This document shows positions 1-12,100 of a DNA stretch of 64,000 bases, in pieces (positions within the stretch are counted from its first letter, which is position 1; each line of letters begins with the position of its first letter). Where the stretch lies: contig CP136893.1 in NCBI GenBank assembly GCA_034359265.1, positions 17,055,001 through 17,119,000 on the forward strand. The letters are read 5' to 3'. The notes under the pieces are model-generated. The model did no database searches and had not been told where the DNA came from. It was given only the letters and a program-made list of their open reading frames with translations. The stretch comes from Canna indica. Taxonomy: Eukaryota > Streptophyta > Magnoliopsida > Zingiberales > Cannaceae. The translations under genes and the position numbers were made by a program.

Positions 1-860
1 AATTACCTAGGGCCAATCCAAGTCTATGATCACAAAGTGATTTTTCAAATGAGCCTTCACCCAGAAGATGTTGTTTTTAACGTTTGGCCGCTGAGAAGTA
101 TAGGGGCTCTCATAAATGATCCCATGACAACTCCATTCTTGAGCATTATCAGTATGCAAAATTTTAATGGAAACATCAAATTGACTTTTTTATTTCAGTA
201 ATAAAAGTTGGGAATAGATTTTAGACCTACACTTCAATAGGTAAACCCATGTCATACGAGTGTGGTCATCAATGAAAGTAATAAAACATTTATGTATTCC
301 AAACAACTGATAATTGGACTAGGACCCCAAATATCATAATGAACAAGATCAAACAAGGACTTACTACGACTATGTGAGTTGCGAGGGAAAGACATATGAT
401 GGTGTTTACTCAGTTTGCAAGCTTCACATGGTAAAGAAACAGACTTCGGAAAAAAATTCTTCAACTTGAAGGATGATCAAGCTGATAGTGCCATTGATAA
501 GATGTTATTATGGTGGTGGAGTTATGAGCAACAACTGGAATAATAGATAACAGATAAATCCCTCTAGATTCACTTTTCCCATCAATCATTGTCGTCGTCT
601 TTAGATCCTGGATGATACAATAAGAAAAATAGAAGGTTATACATCTAAGATCTTTGGCGATTTGACCGATAGAAAGAAGATTAAGAGGAAACTTGGGAAG
701 ATAACAAGCTCCATCAAGATTAAAGGCATTAGGACTTCTACTAGATCCTAAACCATAAATAGGAGAGGAGGATCCATTAGGATGGAAAAATATGTGGTAG
801 TTTAGAGGATGAATGAAAGGAAAACAAAAGTTTTTGATTACGCAATATGATTAGAGGCAC
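1..860 (-). pseudogene. Ty1/copia retrotransposon pol fragment (GAG-pre-integrase and integrase), decayed
   Basis: Read on the minus strand, this stretch encodes pieces of a Ty1/copia polyprotein. From about 860 down to 470 I see a protease/pre-integrase-like stretch including NLLSIGQIAKDL. From 464 down to 252 there is a GAG-pre-integrase to integrase junction with CEACKLSKHHH and then LVHYDIWGPSP, the usual zinc-binding and integrase start motifs. Below 252 an integrase-like TDNAQEW and SQRPNVKNN stretch follows in another frame. The reading frame is broken several times, so this is a dead fragment. It runs off the left edge of the window, and no LTR is visible on the right side. It lies in the region where the missing 5' part of the SEC1 gene would be expected, so it may be in a SEC1 intron. 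Confidence 0.75.
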
Positions 861-1189
861 CAGATCAAGAATTCAGGACATACTATAAGAGGTAGTAGTG
901 GCAACTCCAGGAGTGGAAGACATGGTTATAGCAGAGGCAGTAGAAGATGAGCTCATTTTGTAACCCTAACAGTAGCCAACAATGCTATCAAACTCTCATT
1001 TTTGGGTCATTGGATCACTTGATCCTATGATCTAGAGACCTAATTGACCTGAATCGGGTGTAGAACCGATCATTGTATGGGATTGGTCCTGAAAGCGTTT
1101 TGGATCATAGCATTGTTCGAAATTGCGATCCTGATCGTTCTCACAAGGAAATAGTTAAAAAGTTTTCAGATTTGGATCAACATTATAAA
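861..1189. other. No gene seen
   Basis: I see no convincing coding sequence here. The stretch 1010-1160 is rich in GATC-type words but has no clear repeat boundaries. It may be the remains of the copia element on its left or host intron or intergenic DNA. Confidence 0.4.
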
Positions 1190-1202
1190 CCTACCTTATA
1201 TC

Positions 1203-1845
1203 AACAATATAAATTGTGATCCTTGTGGAAGTGGACTAAGGAAAGGCTCTTCTCCACAAAATTAATATATGGGCTACTCAACTTCACAGACATCTGAACT
1301 CTATCATTTGGCACCCAAAACTCCCTCCAAAGATCTCAATTTTTGGGTGGCTCAAAACAGGAAAAGACTTCTCACCAAAGACAGACTTGGCCGTTTGGGT
1401 ATCACGACGAGTACATCTTGTCCCCTGTGTGACGAGCATCCAGAACTGCTCTTCGGTAGCTGCATATTTTCCTGCGATGGATGGAGTCACTTCGTATCCC
1501 TTGTTGGACAAGGCCACTTCCCCTTAAGCTGGAGGCCCGGGTGCGAGTCACCTAATGTAGGAGAGAAGAGCCGGCAGAAGTGTCGCCTCATCTTAACCTG
1601 GTGCTCGTTTATTTGGTTAGAGAGGAATTTACAGTGTTTGCAAAATGCAGCAACTACTACCACTGTGGTAGTTGTCAAGGCTGCTACCTTTTACAACTTC
1701 ACTCTCTAGGATGTTCAGTCCTCTTGTTTTCTATTCCTGATTACCTGTTATTTTTTACTTACCCGTTTTTCCCTCTCTCCCCCACCCTTGTATTCTATTC
1801 AATTCTCTTGAAATGAATGCAAGTTTGGATTCTTAAAAAAAGAAC
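1203..1845 (+). mobile_element. 5'-truncated L1-type LINE with zf-RVT region and 13-bp target site duplication
   Basis: The coding remnant at 1269-1709 has the C-terminal zinc-finger region of plant LINE reverse transcriptases: RLGRLGITTSTSCPLCDEH followed by WCSFIWLERN, which is the family's usual ending. The copy ends in a short A-rich tail near 1834-1845. The 13 bases CCTACCTTATATC occur directly on both sides, at 1190-1202 and 1846-1858. That is the target duplication expected from target-primed reverse transcription, so both ends of the insertion are fixed. Only the last few hundred bases of a full LINE are present. Confidence 0.85.
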
Positions 1846-2303
1846 CCTACCTTATATCGGAGTTGAGCCAAATTTGATGAAATTGAGCTCCAAAATCTCT
1901 TCTTGGAAGCCCTAATCTATTGAGACCAAGCATCCTTCCTCAATTTACTTTTGCCACCTCATTAGATTGCCGTCCACCGTCTCATCGGATTGTGGATATG
2001 GTTTGATTTAATTGTTTTGGTGTTGCTTTTAATTATTTTAACTTTGAATGTAAAGTAAATAATTGTATTGTAAAATAGGAAAGCAGAATTATTTAGTGAT
2101 TAATGGTTTTTGATATGTTTTTCTTTTTTCTGATTTGAGAATTGTGATGCCATGATGCATAGTGCATAGTCAACTAACTGGGTCTAATCAGTTATTTGAT
2201 GCCTAATTGAGTGATTGTTCAATAATTCAATTAGCGAATATATTTTTATTGTTCGTCAAGTACTCAACTTATATACTTATAAACAATTTTTTAATTTTAT
2301 AAA

Positions 2304-3018
2304 GGGAAAACTACACTTTTAGACCCTAAAATATACCTCCATTGGAATTTAGTCCTCCTAATTAAATTGCTTAGAGTTTAGTCCCTGTAAAATTTTTCCG
2401 TCACACGTTTTGTCCTCGCCGTTAACTTATAAGATAACACCGTTAACTTTGTCAATACGTGGCAAACAGATAGTGCCATGGCATGCCAAAAAAGCCATGC
2501 ACATAGCCTTTAAAACTACATCGTTTTAACTTAACATTGTAATAAAAAAAATTAAAACTACATTGTTTTTTTAAATTTTTTTTAATGTAATGTTAAGTTA
2601 AAACTTAAAACGACATAGTTTTAAAGGCTATGCGCATGGGCTTTTTTGGTGTGCCATGTTAGAACGCCACGTCACTATCGATTTGCCACGTGTTAACAAA
2701 GTTAATGGTGTTATCTTATAAGTTAACGGCGAGGACTAAATGTGTGACGAAAAAAATTACAAGTTTTTTAATACAATGTTAAGTTAAAACAGCATAGTTT
2801 TAAAGGATATGCGCATGAGCTTTTTTGGTGTGCCACACCAGAATGCCACATCACTATCCGTTTGCCACATATTAACAAAATTGATGGTGTTAAGTTAGCG
2901 GTGAGGACTAAACGTGTGACGGAAAAAATTTACAGGGTCTAAACTCGAAACAATTTAATTAGGAGGACTAAATTCAAAATGGAGGTATATTTTTGGGACT
3001 AAAAGTGTAGTTTTAATG
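2304..3018. mobile_element. MULE-type MITE with long terminal inverted repeats
   Basis: The two ends are long inverted repeats of each other: AAAACTACACTTTTAG near 2308 returns as its complement ending near 3014, and the match extends over roughly 100 bases on each side. The centre holds a further imperfect palindrome and a partly duplicated block (about 2640-2740 and 2820-2920) containing GCCACGT and GTTAACAAAGTTAATGG words. The flanks TTTTATAAA (2295-2303) and TTTTATTAA (3019-3027) match at 8 of 9 positions, as expected for a Mutator-like 9-bp duplication. No transposase is encoded. Confidence 0.7.
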
Positions 3019-3271
3019 TTTTATTAATTTCAAGATCCTACGATTCTATATTACGATCTGATCCTGCGGACCCTTGACCCTTTGACTGTTTCTATGATAG
3101 CTTTCCTAACAGCCTTGGTTGCCAAGGATGTCCTGCATCTTACTATTTAGTATAAACATTGCACTTGGTGCCTACATGCTTTTGCTTTTCCTAAAAGGCA
3201 TCTATCTTCCTTTGTTGATGTGAACGATATAAAACTAGTTTATGGCACTAACATAAAAATCTTTCTTCCAG

Positions 3272-6150
3272 TGGTTGAAGATCTATACAAACGACGACAG
3301 CCATTACCCTCCATGGATGCTATATATTTTATCCAACCAACCAAAGAAAAGTAACTTCTTGTGCTTGATCTTTCTTAATTCTTGTTACTCTTGTATAGGG
3401 AAGAGCATTTATGCTTGATCTGTTTTCTTCTTGTTACTCCTGCATATGGAACTCTCTCAATAAATGCATGCATGTATTGATTAAGTTATTTTTTGTTTGA
3501 CATACTTGTATCTGGAAAGCTTTTACTATCATGGTTTTCAATAAGTCTAGTGCCATTGTTGGCATCATCTCTATTGGTTCGGGTGCTGACTAATGTACTG
3601 GATGAGTTGGTAAAGAAGAAAAAGTTTACTGGTAGGCAAGGTGGTATAGTGTAAGGGTATGGAGGAAGGAAAATGAAGAGGGTACTGGAGATGTTAGAGC
3701 AAATTGAGCAATGAGGTTGAGGTGAAGACATGGAGATTGCATTGAAAAGGAAAAAAATGTAATAAGAAAGAGAAAGTAAAAGAAGAAAGGTCCGACATGT
3801 AAGGCAGATCTAATTCATACACCCATTATGGTTGGTAAACTTGATATGTACTGATTTCCAAAAATATGTTTACTGACGACCACTTCAAGTTATATACTTT
3901 ATTTTGTATAAAGTTTACTCCCCAAAATGCCAATGGTTTTAAATATCAAACTATACTGCCCTACACAGAAAACATCCGCTAGTGCAACAAAAGACGAAGA
4001 TAGGGAACATATCTTAGTATAGTGTTAAATAACACAGGTGCTCAATTAGCGCAGCATGATAGGTTCACATCACGGAAACAGAATCTTAGCATAAGCCTAC
4101 ATAAACAGAGTGTCTATAGTAGCTCAACTTTCATGTTTTAGGTTGCCATTGCTCTATCTTTTGTATGCACTGCTAATATATTTATTAAAGAATCAAGGAT
4201 CTATGCAATTGCTATGATGTATTTTCTTCCTTTTTGCAACAATTTAGAGTTTCTTGGAGTATCTGACAGTGAATTTATTCTTATTTCTCAGGCTAGGCTA
4301 TTAATCATTATGCATTTTGAATGAATATAAAATTTTTAATCATCTTTCTTGAATCTTGATGATAGCCAAAATCCCATATTAAATTTAGCTGGTTCTTGAT
4401 TGCAAACCTTCATTAGTGTATCAGTGTATGTCTATTTGTCTTCCCGATTATCTAAATGTTTGTGTAGTAAAGAAGTTCTACGAGTAGATAGCCATTTTCT
4501 CTAATATCTCTGCAGAATTCATGCATTCTACAAGCTTTATTATGTCTTGGTTTTTTTAAAACAAAACTTGGTTCAATTGATAATACAAAACGTAAGAATG
4601 CGGTTGCTTTACCACTTCTTTCAACCTGTGCCTTATAATGGACGCTAAAAAGAGATGAAAATCTTTGTCTGCAATCTACATGAATGTAAAAAGATCTTAG
4701 TCTCCAAGAGGTCAATAATGACATCCTCTGAAGTGCGTTGACTATATGAAAACGTTAGGGATAAACTCAGCTATGCTTGTCCTGCCCTGATCTGGCTTTG
4801 CTCCAATTTGACTTAGTTACGAGATTCTTCTCATGCAAAAATTGACATTTAAATCTTGAAATAATATATTAATCTCTCAACCTTCCAAGTTTTTGCACAG
4901 ATGCTATATTATAACTCTGATTATATTTGGTTGAACATTTCTGTGGTTTGTTTTGTGCTGCATTCCTGGAACCTTAAATGATGATTTATTTGTTTGTACG
5001 TATATATGATGATTATTCTAACATGTTACGTTTGTTTATAAAGTGTGGATAGGTTCCTGCAAGATATGTCAGGAAAGTCTCCATTGTACAGAAAGTATGT
5101 ATCATATCCACTCTTAAGACTTTAACTTAAATTTTCAAGGTTCTAATGAGGTTTTATGCATTTTGTCCTAGGGCGTTTGTTTTCTTCAGTTCACCTGTGA
5201 ATAGAGAATTAGTAGCACATATCAAGAAGGATATAAGTGTCTTACCTCGCATAAGTGCATTAAGTGAGGTAAAAATCATTTCTATTCCATATTTCTTATG
5301 CCTAGAAAAATTCTTCCTTTGGATGTTTTAATATGTTTAATGGATTTGAATATGATCTTAATATCTTATTGAACTATTGCCCAAAGTCTAATTATTCCAT
5401 TTTTGATGTAAATTCACAGACAAATTTGGAATATTTTGCTATTGATAGCCAGGTATTCTTTTTTTCCTCTTAAGGCCTCTTCTATGTATTGTTTCGCAGT
5501 ATTTTCACTTTTATGTTACTATCAATCGCTGATGACATGAATTATCTGAATTTGTTTGGTCTAGTTCACCCACTCACCCTTCTAATTGCCATGTTTTGTA
5601 TCTGTTACCATTTAGGGTTTTGTAACTGACCATGAGAGGGCTTTGGAGGAATTATTTGGGGAAAATGCAGAAGGTTCTCATAAGTACAACGCCTGTTTGA
5701 ATACAATGGCTATTCGCGTTGCTACAGTACTCGCTTCATTGAAGGTATGATTATGGGAGGCTCTACAGTTCTTAATACTAACTACATATTGAAATATTAC
5801 TTTCTCGTGTAGTTTCTTCCAGTTCACTATAAAGTTCTGTTCAGAAATTTGATTGTTCATTGATAGAAACTTGTGGTAATTATTATGATGTAACATGTAA
5901 CATAGAGCACTAGACTGTTGATATAAGATCTATTGACTAAGTCGGAGTTGACTCTGAATTTCGTACCATACTGCTCGGTACGGGTGATACATACCGATAT
6001 ATGGTACGCCCGGTATTGGGTCGATATCGGGCAATACCGCCCGGTATGCCCATACCTTGATGCAAGGTTTAAAATCTTGGTACCGGTACCGTACCGTACC
6101 GACACACGGTACGGACCGGTATGGAAAATGCATACCGGCCGGCCGGTTGG

Positions 6151-6181
<31 letters not shown>

Positions 6182-9100
6182 ACTAACTACAATAACACAT
6201 AACTGATGAAGAAATGCTTAAAATTAATATTTGAATGTCAAATACATGAATACAATTTTTAAAATGCGGACGAATGACGTCCGTCGTACCCATACATATC
6301 TTCGGCTTCGGGACATACACGGCTAAGGTCAACACTATAGTTCTCTAATGCCCATATTTGGAAATTTTCCCATGGCATAATGCCTTGGTATCCATTATAC
6401 CACATTGACATTAGCGTTTCTTTGTTGGGTTTCCAAGAACTAGACCCTGTATCATCAGTTGAGTAGGTACTGGATACAGAGTAGGTGGATTTAGAAACCT
6501 CTTGCAAACTACTCATCATATCGTGATGGTAATCTTGCAAAGCTGTCGGTCCACCTCTTCGACGCGAGCCTCTCTTCTTGTACACCTGAGTTGTTTGTCC
6601 GGTACTAGCACCACGGTCATCATATTGGGTGGCGTGATCGAAGTATTGCTCATTTGTCCATGGATCATCATATGACAATGTTGATGGCACGACAGTGTCT
6701 TCTCCACCAGCTCCATCATCATCATCATCTCCTCCGTCTTTTGTGCCGCTGCTGCTATGAATGGAGGGCTCGTCTTCTTCGTCCTCTTCTGCTTCTGCAA
6801 TCGCTTCCAAAGGATCAATTGGTCGTTTACCTTTGGCTTTGCCTTTTGCCTTTGAAGGTGTTGCCTTCTTTTTTCCCTTTGATCGGGAAGATGGAGAGTC
6901 TGATTTGGATCGGCGTCTTGCTTGCCGAATTCGTTGAGAGTCCAAGGGAGTAATGGCTATGTCTTCTGGTTGGCTCTCAGACTCAAGTGCATCAGATATA
7001 ATTGGTGAAGGCTGAGGTGGTTTGCCTGGTTCATCAAGAAGAGGCTGGTCGCTCTCCATTGCACTCCAATCAATTATCGGGTCCGTATCGTCTTGGACGA
7101 ACTCAACATCGAACGGATCTACATGTCGAATATCTTCGTTTTGTAATGTCCGCATTCGAAGCCGCATGTTGTAATGAACATATACTAGCTTCTCTAATCG
7201 GGCATATGAAAGCCGATTGCGCGGCTTGGTATGAATTAAGGAGAAGGTCGACCAATTTCTCTCGCATCCACTTGCTGATGTGGTTTGCGAGAGGATACGT
7301 GTTGCAATCTTCCGAAGAGTTGGAGCTTCGATTCCAAATTGCAACCACCATTCAACTGCAATAGATTTAAAATTGATTTTAGTAACGAGATTACCAATTT
7401 TATAGTTAATAAATAAATTGAAAAAAATTATATCTACCTGGATCCATAGAATCTCGGCACGATATTGCAAATGGATCTCCGAAATTGCCACTTGAATCTC
7501 GAAAATATTTTGATTCATTTAGAGCTTGCGCCACTTCTCTGGTTGTTGCCGACATTCGTTGTATGACCTTGCGAAGCGGATATACGAAACTATCCGTCGT
7601 TCCAAGATCATATCGATACTGGTATGCGGGATTTAAATAATACGCTACAAAAAATTATCAATTTAATAAGTAATTTAGCATAATGAATTAAAATTAAATA
7701 AAATTTAGAAAATTAAATAAAAAATTACCCGCGATGTGTATGTCACGACCCATTTGATCCTCCCACCTCTGGGAGATAATGTCGATGAAGGGTTTATACT
7801 TGGTCTCCGAAATCAACACCCTCTTGATTTCTTCTTGTGCTTGATGGATGTAGTAGTAGAGATGACCCATTTGAGGCGTCTTTTCCATCTCCACCTGTTG
7901 TAGAACCTTGTACAATGGTTCTACGGCGACGACTATCTCCGCAACGTGATCCCAGAACCACGTGTTGAGGACGTTCTTCTCGGTTTGCTTTCCATCATTA
8001 GTTCCGACATATCTTGATGTAGACCATTCATCACTTGTAAACATTGATCGAAGGCCCGCCTTACGTTGTTGGAGCGACCTTAATGCGATGAAATTGGTTT
8101 CAAAACGAGTCGCTCCCGGTCGAAGAATTTCACCTAAAATATGAAATTATTATTAGTAATTATCACCTAAACTAATTAATAAATAAATACTATAAATTAT
8201 TTTTAAAAAATACCTTATGTAAATTTTCTCATAAGGGCGTGTACCCATGTGTGGTTGTATATGAAGCGCGTAATTTGTTGCCCCTTTTTTACCGTCTTAT
8301 TCACCATCGATATATCACCGATATCTTTCATCATTAGGTCTAGACAATGCGCTGCACATGGAGTCCAATATATGTGAGAATAATCCAGTTCAATTATCTC
8401 ACCAGCCCTTTTGAAATTAGCTCCGTTGTCGGTTATAATTTGAACAAAGTTCTCGGGTCCATTCTCCTCGATCACCTCCTTCATCAGCTTCGAGATGTAG
8501 AGAGAACTATGGACTTCATCGGATGCGTTCACCGACTTGTGATAGATAACCCTCATGTTGCAATAGATGAGGAAGTTGATGATGCTCATTCGGGTTGGAC
8601 CGGTCCAACTATCGCACATCAAAGTGCATCCGTAATCTCCCCATTGCCGCTTGATTCTGTCGATCCATTGATTTATTTCCTTGACCTCTTCTTCAAGAAA
8701 AGGTCCTGAAATTTCATACGGAGTTGGAGGGGTAATACCTGGGCCTACCTTTTGGATGGTAGACACCATAGTTCGGTAGTACGGGTTGTTGGCTGCATTT
8801 GCGGGAATCCGGCTGAAGTGGAACCATTTGGAGATGACTTTTCCCAACTCCCACTTCTTCGTCTTGCCGTACATATCGTCTATGCGTTGTTGCTTTGCCG
8901 ATGAAGGAGGAAATGCCCTGGGATCAAGATCAGAAATATCAACATTAGTTCTCCTACCACTTGCTCCGAGGTTTGTGAAGAATCCACGAAGGCCTCCTCT
9001 GCTGCTTCCTCTGCTCTGAGTTTGAGGTGCTCTCATGCTAGAACTCCGACCAATATAAGGACCGGAGGGAATTGGACCGCTTCGGTCCATTGCTCCGGCA

Positions 9101-12100
9101 GCCGAAGTTGAGCCGACGCTGCTTATCCCACCGCTGCCACTGCCGCCGCCATATTCGAATTGAGATCCGGGATAATACATCCGTTCTCGTTCGAATTCAG
9201 CATGCTCCAATGAAGCTTGGATGCCGGCTTCAAGTTCCGGATCCTCGTCGTTATCACCACCTCGAGCCTCATAATGGCCACCGCTGACATCTTGGGTAGC
9301 TCGTCGGTCGAACTCGGCTTGTTGAGCTGCAGTCTTAAGACGTTCCTCCTTCTTGTTGTTGAGTTGCGCTTTGAACATCTTCCGGACTTCGGGCGGTACT
9401 TTGGCGCAATTGACGACGTCGGGATATCCTCCGGCCAAGTGTTGCTTCAATCGAGTGATGCCTCCACCACGTGAAATCATATTACAGTGGTGGCATTGCC
9501 ATTGATGAGCCTTCTCCAACCGAGTACCGTGCTGCCATGCGGGGTCGGCTTGAGATTTCGGCGCCATTGATAGAATTTCGACGTAGAAATTAATAAAGAG
9601 AGAGATTGAGAGAGATTGAGAGTTTAGATGGGTAGAGGGGTGAGTGAGGATGAAAGAAGTGTTTTGGGGGCTTTATATAGCCCCCCAAACAACCCAAATC
9701 TATCCCAAATGGCTCTATAGCCGTTTGGGATCACTATTGATCATACCGGGCGGTATACCGCCCGGTATGCATGTAATACCGCCCGGTTTGGGCGGTATAT
9801 ATCAAATACCACCCGATATCGGGCGGTATTTGATATATACCGCCCAAACCGGGCGGTATGATTCCCCATGTGGCCGACAGCCCTGTCGGGCTGTCGGCCA
9901 CAGAGCCGTTGGCAACGCCAACGGCATTGCGGTGACATACCGCCCGGTATCGCCCATACCGGGCGGTATGAGCATATACCGCCCATACCGGGCGGTATAT
10001 CGCATCATACCGCTATATACCGCCCGGTATAAACAATATACCCGGTTTTTTTCAAAACCGGGTATATCGAATATCGGGAAACTCAAAAACCGGTATATAC
10101 CGTTTCGGGCGGTATTTTAAACCTTACCTTGATGTATTTGACTACTTATGTTAAGAATTTTATGGATGTTTTTCATCATTTCTTGGTCAAGTATGATGTT
10201 TTATAACTTTAAACTCTATTTTAAACTTCAATTTCAAAGATCATAGTAAAATTTAACAATATTTGAGTTCAAAACTATGTTTTTCAGGTTAAAAAATAAA
10301 AAATTACCGGTACCCCTTTTCGCTACTGGACAGTACTGTATGTCGGTACGGTACTGGTATGTACCGATACCGGTGCTAAATCCGAGATTTTGAAGTTTGA
10401 ACCTTGTTCTGTACTATGCTTAAGCTCAAACCTGGGACTTAATTAGACTCAATGTTGTCTACAGGATCATCTACTGTGGTAATATCAGTTGTATTAAGTT
10501 ATTTAGTAATTCATATTGGATATAGCCTAAAGCTTTTCTTGCTTCAATCTTATAGAAAGTTGGAATTTGGGGATAAGGTTTAAATGTCTTGTTGAAATTG
10601 GTTCTGTTGATCAGTTTTACTGGTCTAGTCATGGACTAGTTATGTAGAGCACCTAAAATGGATGGTATTGTTTGAACTGGGCATATTGCTCTATATTTTA
10701 TCTGAAGATGAACTAGGCATATTGACTGGCTTATCAGAATAAGGATAGTGTAATATTTTGCACTATAATGAGTTGCTTTATATTTTGCACCGAGGACAGT
10801 GTAATAATGTATTTAACAAGGGAAGTCAGAATAAGGAAATCGTGAGATTAAAAAAAAAAGAAGATAAGATATATAGGGAGAGGGTGTACAGTCTACGAAA
10901 AAGAAGAAAAAAAAGAGTTGAAGAGCATGGTTGATGGGCAATATGAAGAAGAAAGCAACTCATATTGTCACCAGCCACACTTATCACAATTGCTGACTTG
11001 CATTCTGTGCCATTGCTGCTGCTCTCACCTCTGCAATACTTTCAGCTCTTCTTGTCTCATTTCTGCCAGCACAAGACTGTACTATCTAATAGAGTATGGT
11101 ATCAATATATACTAGACTGCCAGCTGCTATCTGGTATGAACTGGGATTTAAAACCATGGGTTGAAAGCTACTTCTCAAATTCCCTATCCTGTCATGTCAT
11201 GTTTGCTTTTATTTAAGCTAATATCACATTGGTGCTTATATGATGATGTGTCTAAGCCTGTCCATGTTTAAAATTTGTTTATGATCTCTTTGGTCTTTGA
11301 AGTAGTTGATTTTAATTCTTGAGTACAAAACTCGTGGGGGCTCTAAAAGTAAAACATAACACATGATCTGAGTTTTGCTTGGGCGCATTGGCCCACTACT
11401 ACGTCCAAATCTGAATCTTCTCGACTGATGTAGATAAATAGTATATCCTAATCACTCATTTGCCTAGGTTTATAACTTGAAGTGATAATTACTATTGGAT
11501 TTTGTTTCTAAATTTGGTTATTAATTCAATTCGCCTATAACTCGTTTTTGTAGAGATACTCTGTAGAATTCTTTATCATCTTTGACTTTTTTTCTTTTGA
11601 AGAAAAAACTGGCTTTTGATTCTTTTTTGGTTGTTGGAATCTTGGAGATATTTATTTTCCTTATTCTTGTTCCGAAGCTATCTGAGCATGGTTTAAAAAA
11701 TCGCCCGAAACGGTATGGTAAGGGCGGTATATACCAATTTTTGAGATTTCCGGTATACGATATACCCGGTATTTGAAAATACCGGGTATATCATGTATAC
11801 CGGGCGGTATATGTATCATACTGTCCGGTATGAGCGATACCGGGCGGTATGATAAGTTTTAAACGTTGGCGTTGCCAACGGCGCTGAGTGTTGTTGGCAA
11901 CGGGTGGCTGACAGCTCGACAGGGCTGCCGGCCACATGTTTCGGCATATACCGCCCGGTTTGGGCGGTATTAAGTGCATACCGGGCGGTATACCGCCCGA
12001 CAAGGTTTAAAATACCGATACCGGTCATCATCTCGGTGGATGACCGGTATCGGTACGTACCGATACCGTACCGTACCGACACATGGTACGGTCCGGTACG

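Larger units (their letters stand above)
6063..10126 (-). mobile_element. hAT transposon, near-complete copy with transposase (copy A)
   Basis: The element is bounded by an 8-bp duplication CCTTGATG at 6055-6062 and 10127-10134, the length typical of hAT elements. Its ends are short inverted repeats: CAAGGTTTAAAAT on the left, and TAAGGTTTAAAAT when the right end is read inward. Inside each end is a subterminal zone of repeated words: GGTACCG/CCGTACC at 6075-6145 and ACCGGGCGGTAT/ATACCGCCCGGT at 9741-10118. A long poly-T lies at 6150-6178. The transposase gene occupies 6259-9567 on the minus strand. The copy sits in SEC1 intron 5745-14385 in antisense orientation to the host gene. It is the likely relative of the autonomous source of the six non-autonomous copies in the same gene. 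Confidence 0.93.
5935..10408. mobile_element. Possible older, degraded member of the same hAT family, split by the 6063-10126 insertion
   Basis: Sequence just left of the big hAT copy (about 5960-6054) and sequence well to its right (about 10300-10408) carry the same GGTACGG, CCGGTAT and GGGCGGTAT-like words, outside the target duplication of that copy. The right end reads CCGAGATTTTGAAG then TTTGAACCTTG, resembling the family terminus with a few inserted bases. The left terminus is not recognisable and no target duplication was found. Confidence 0.35.
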
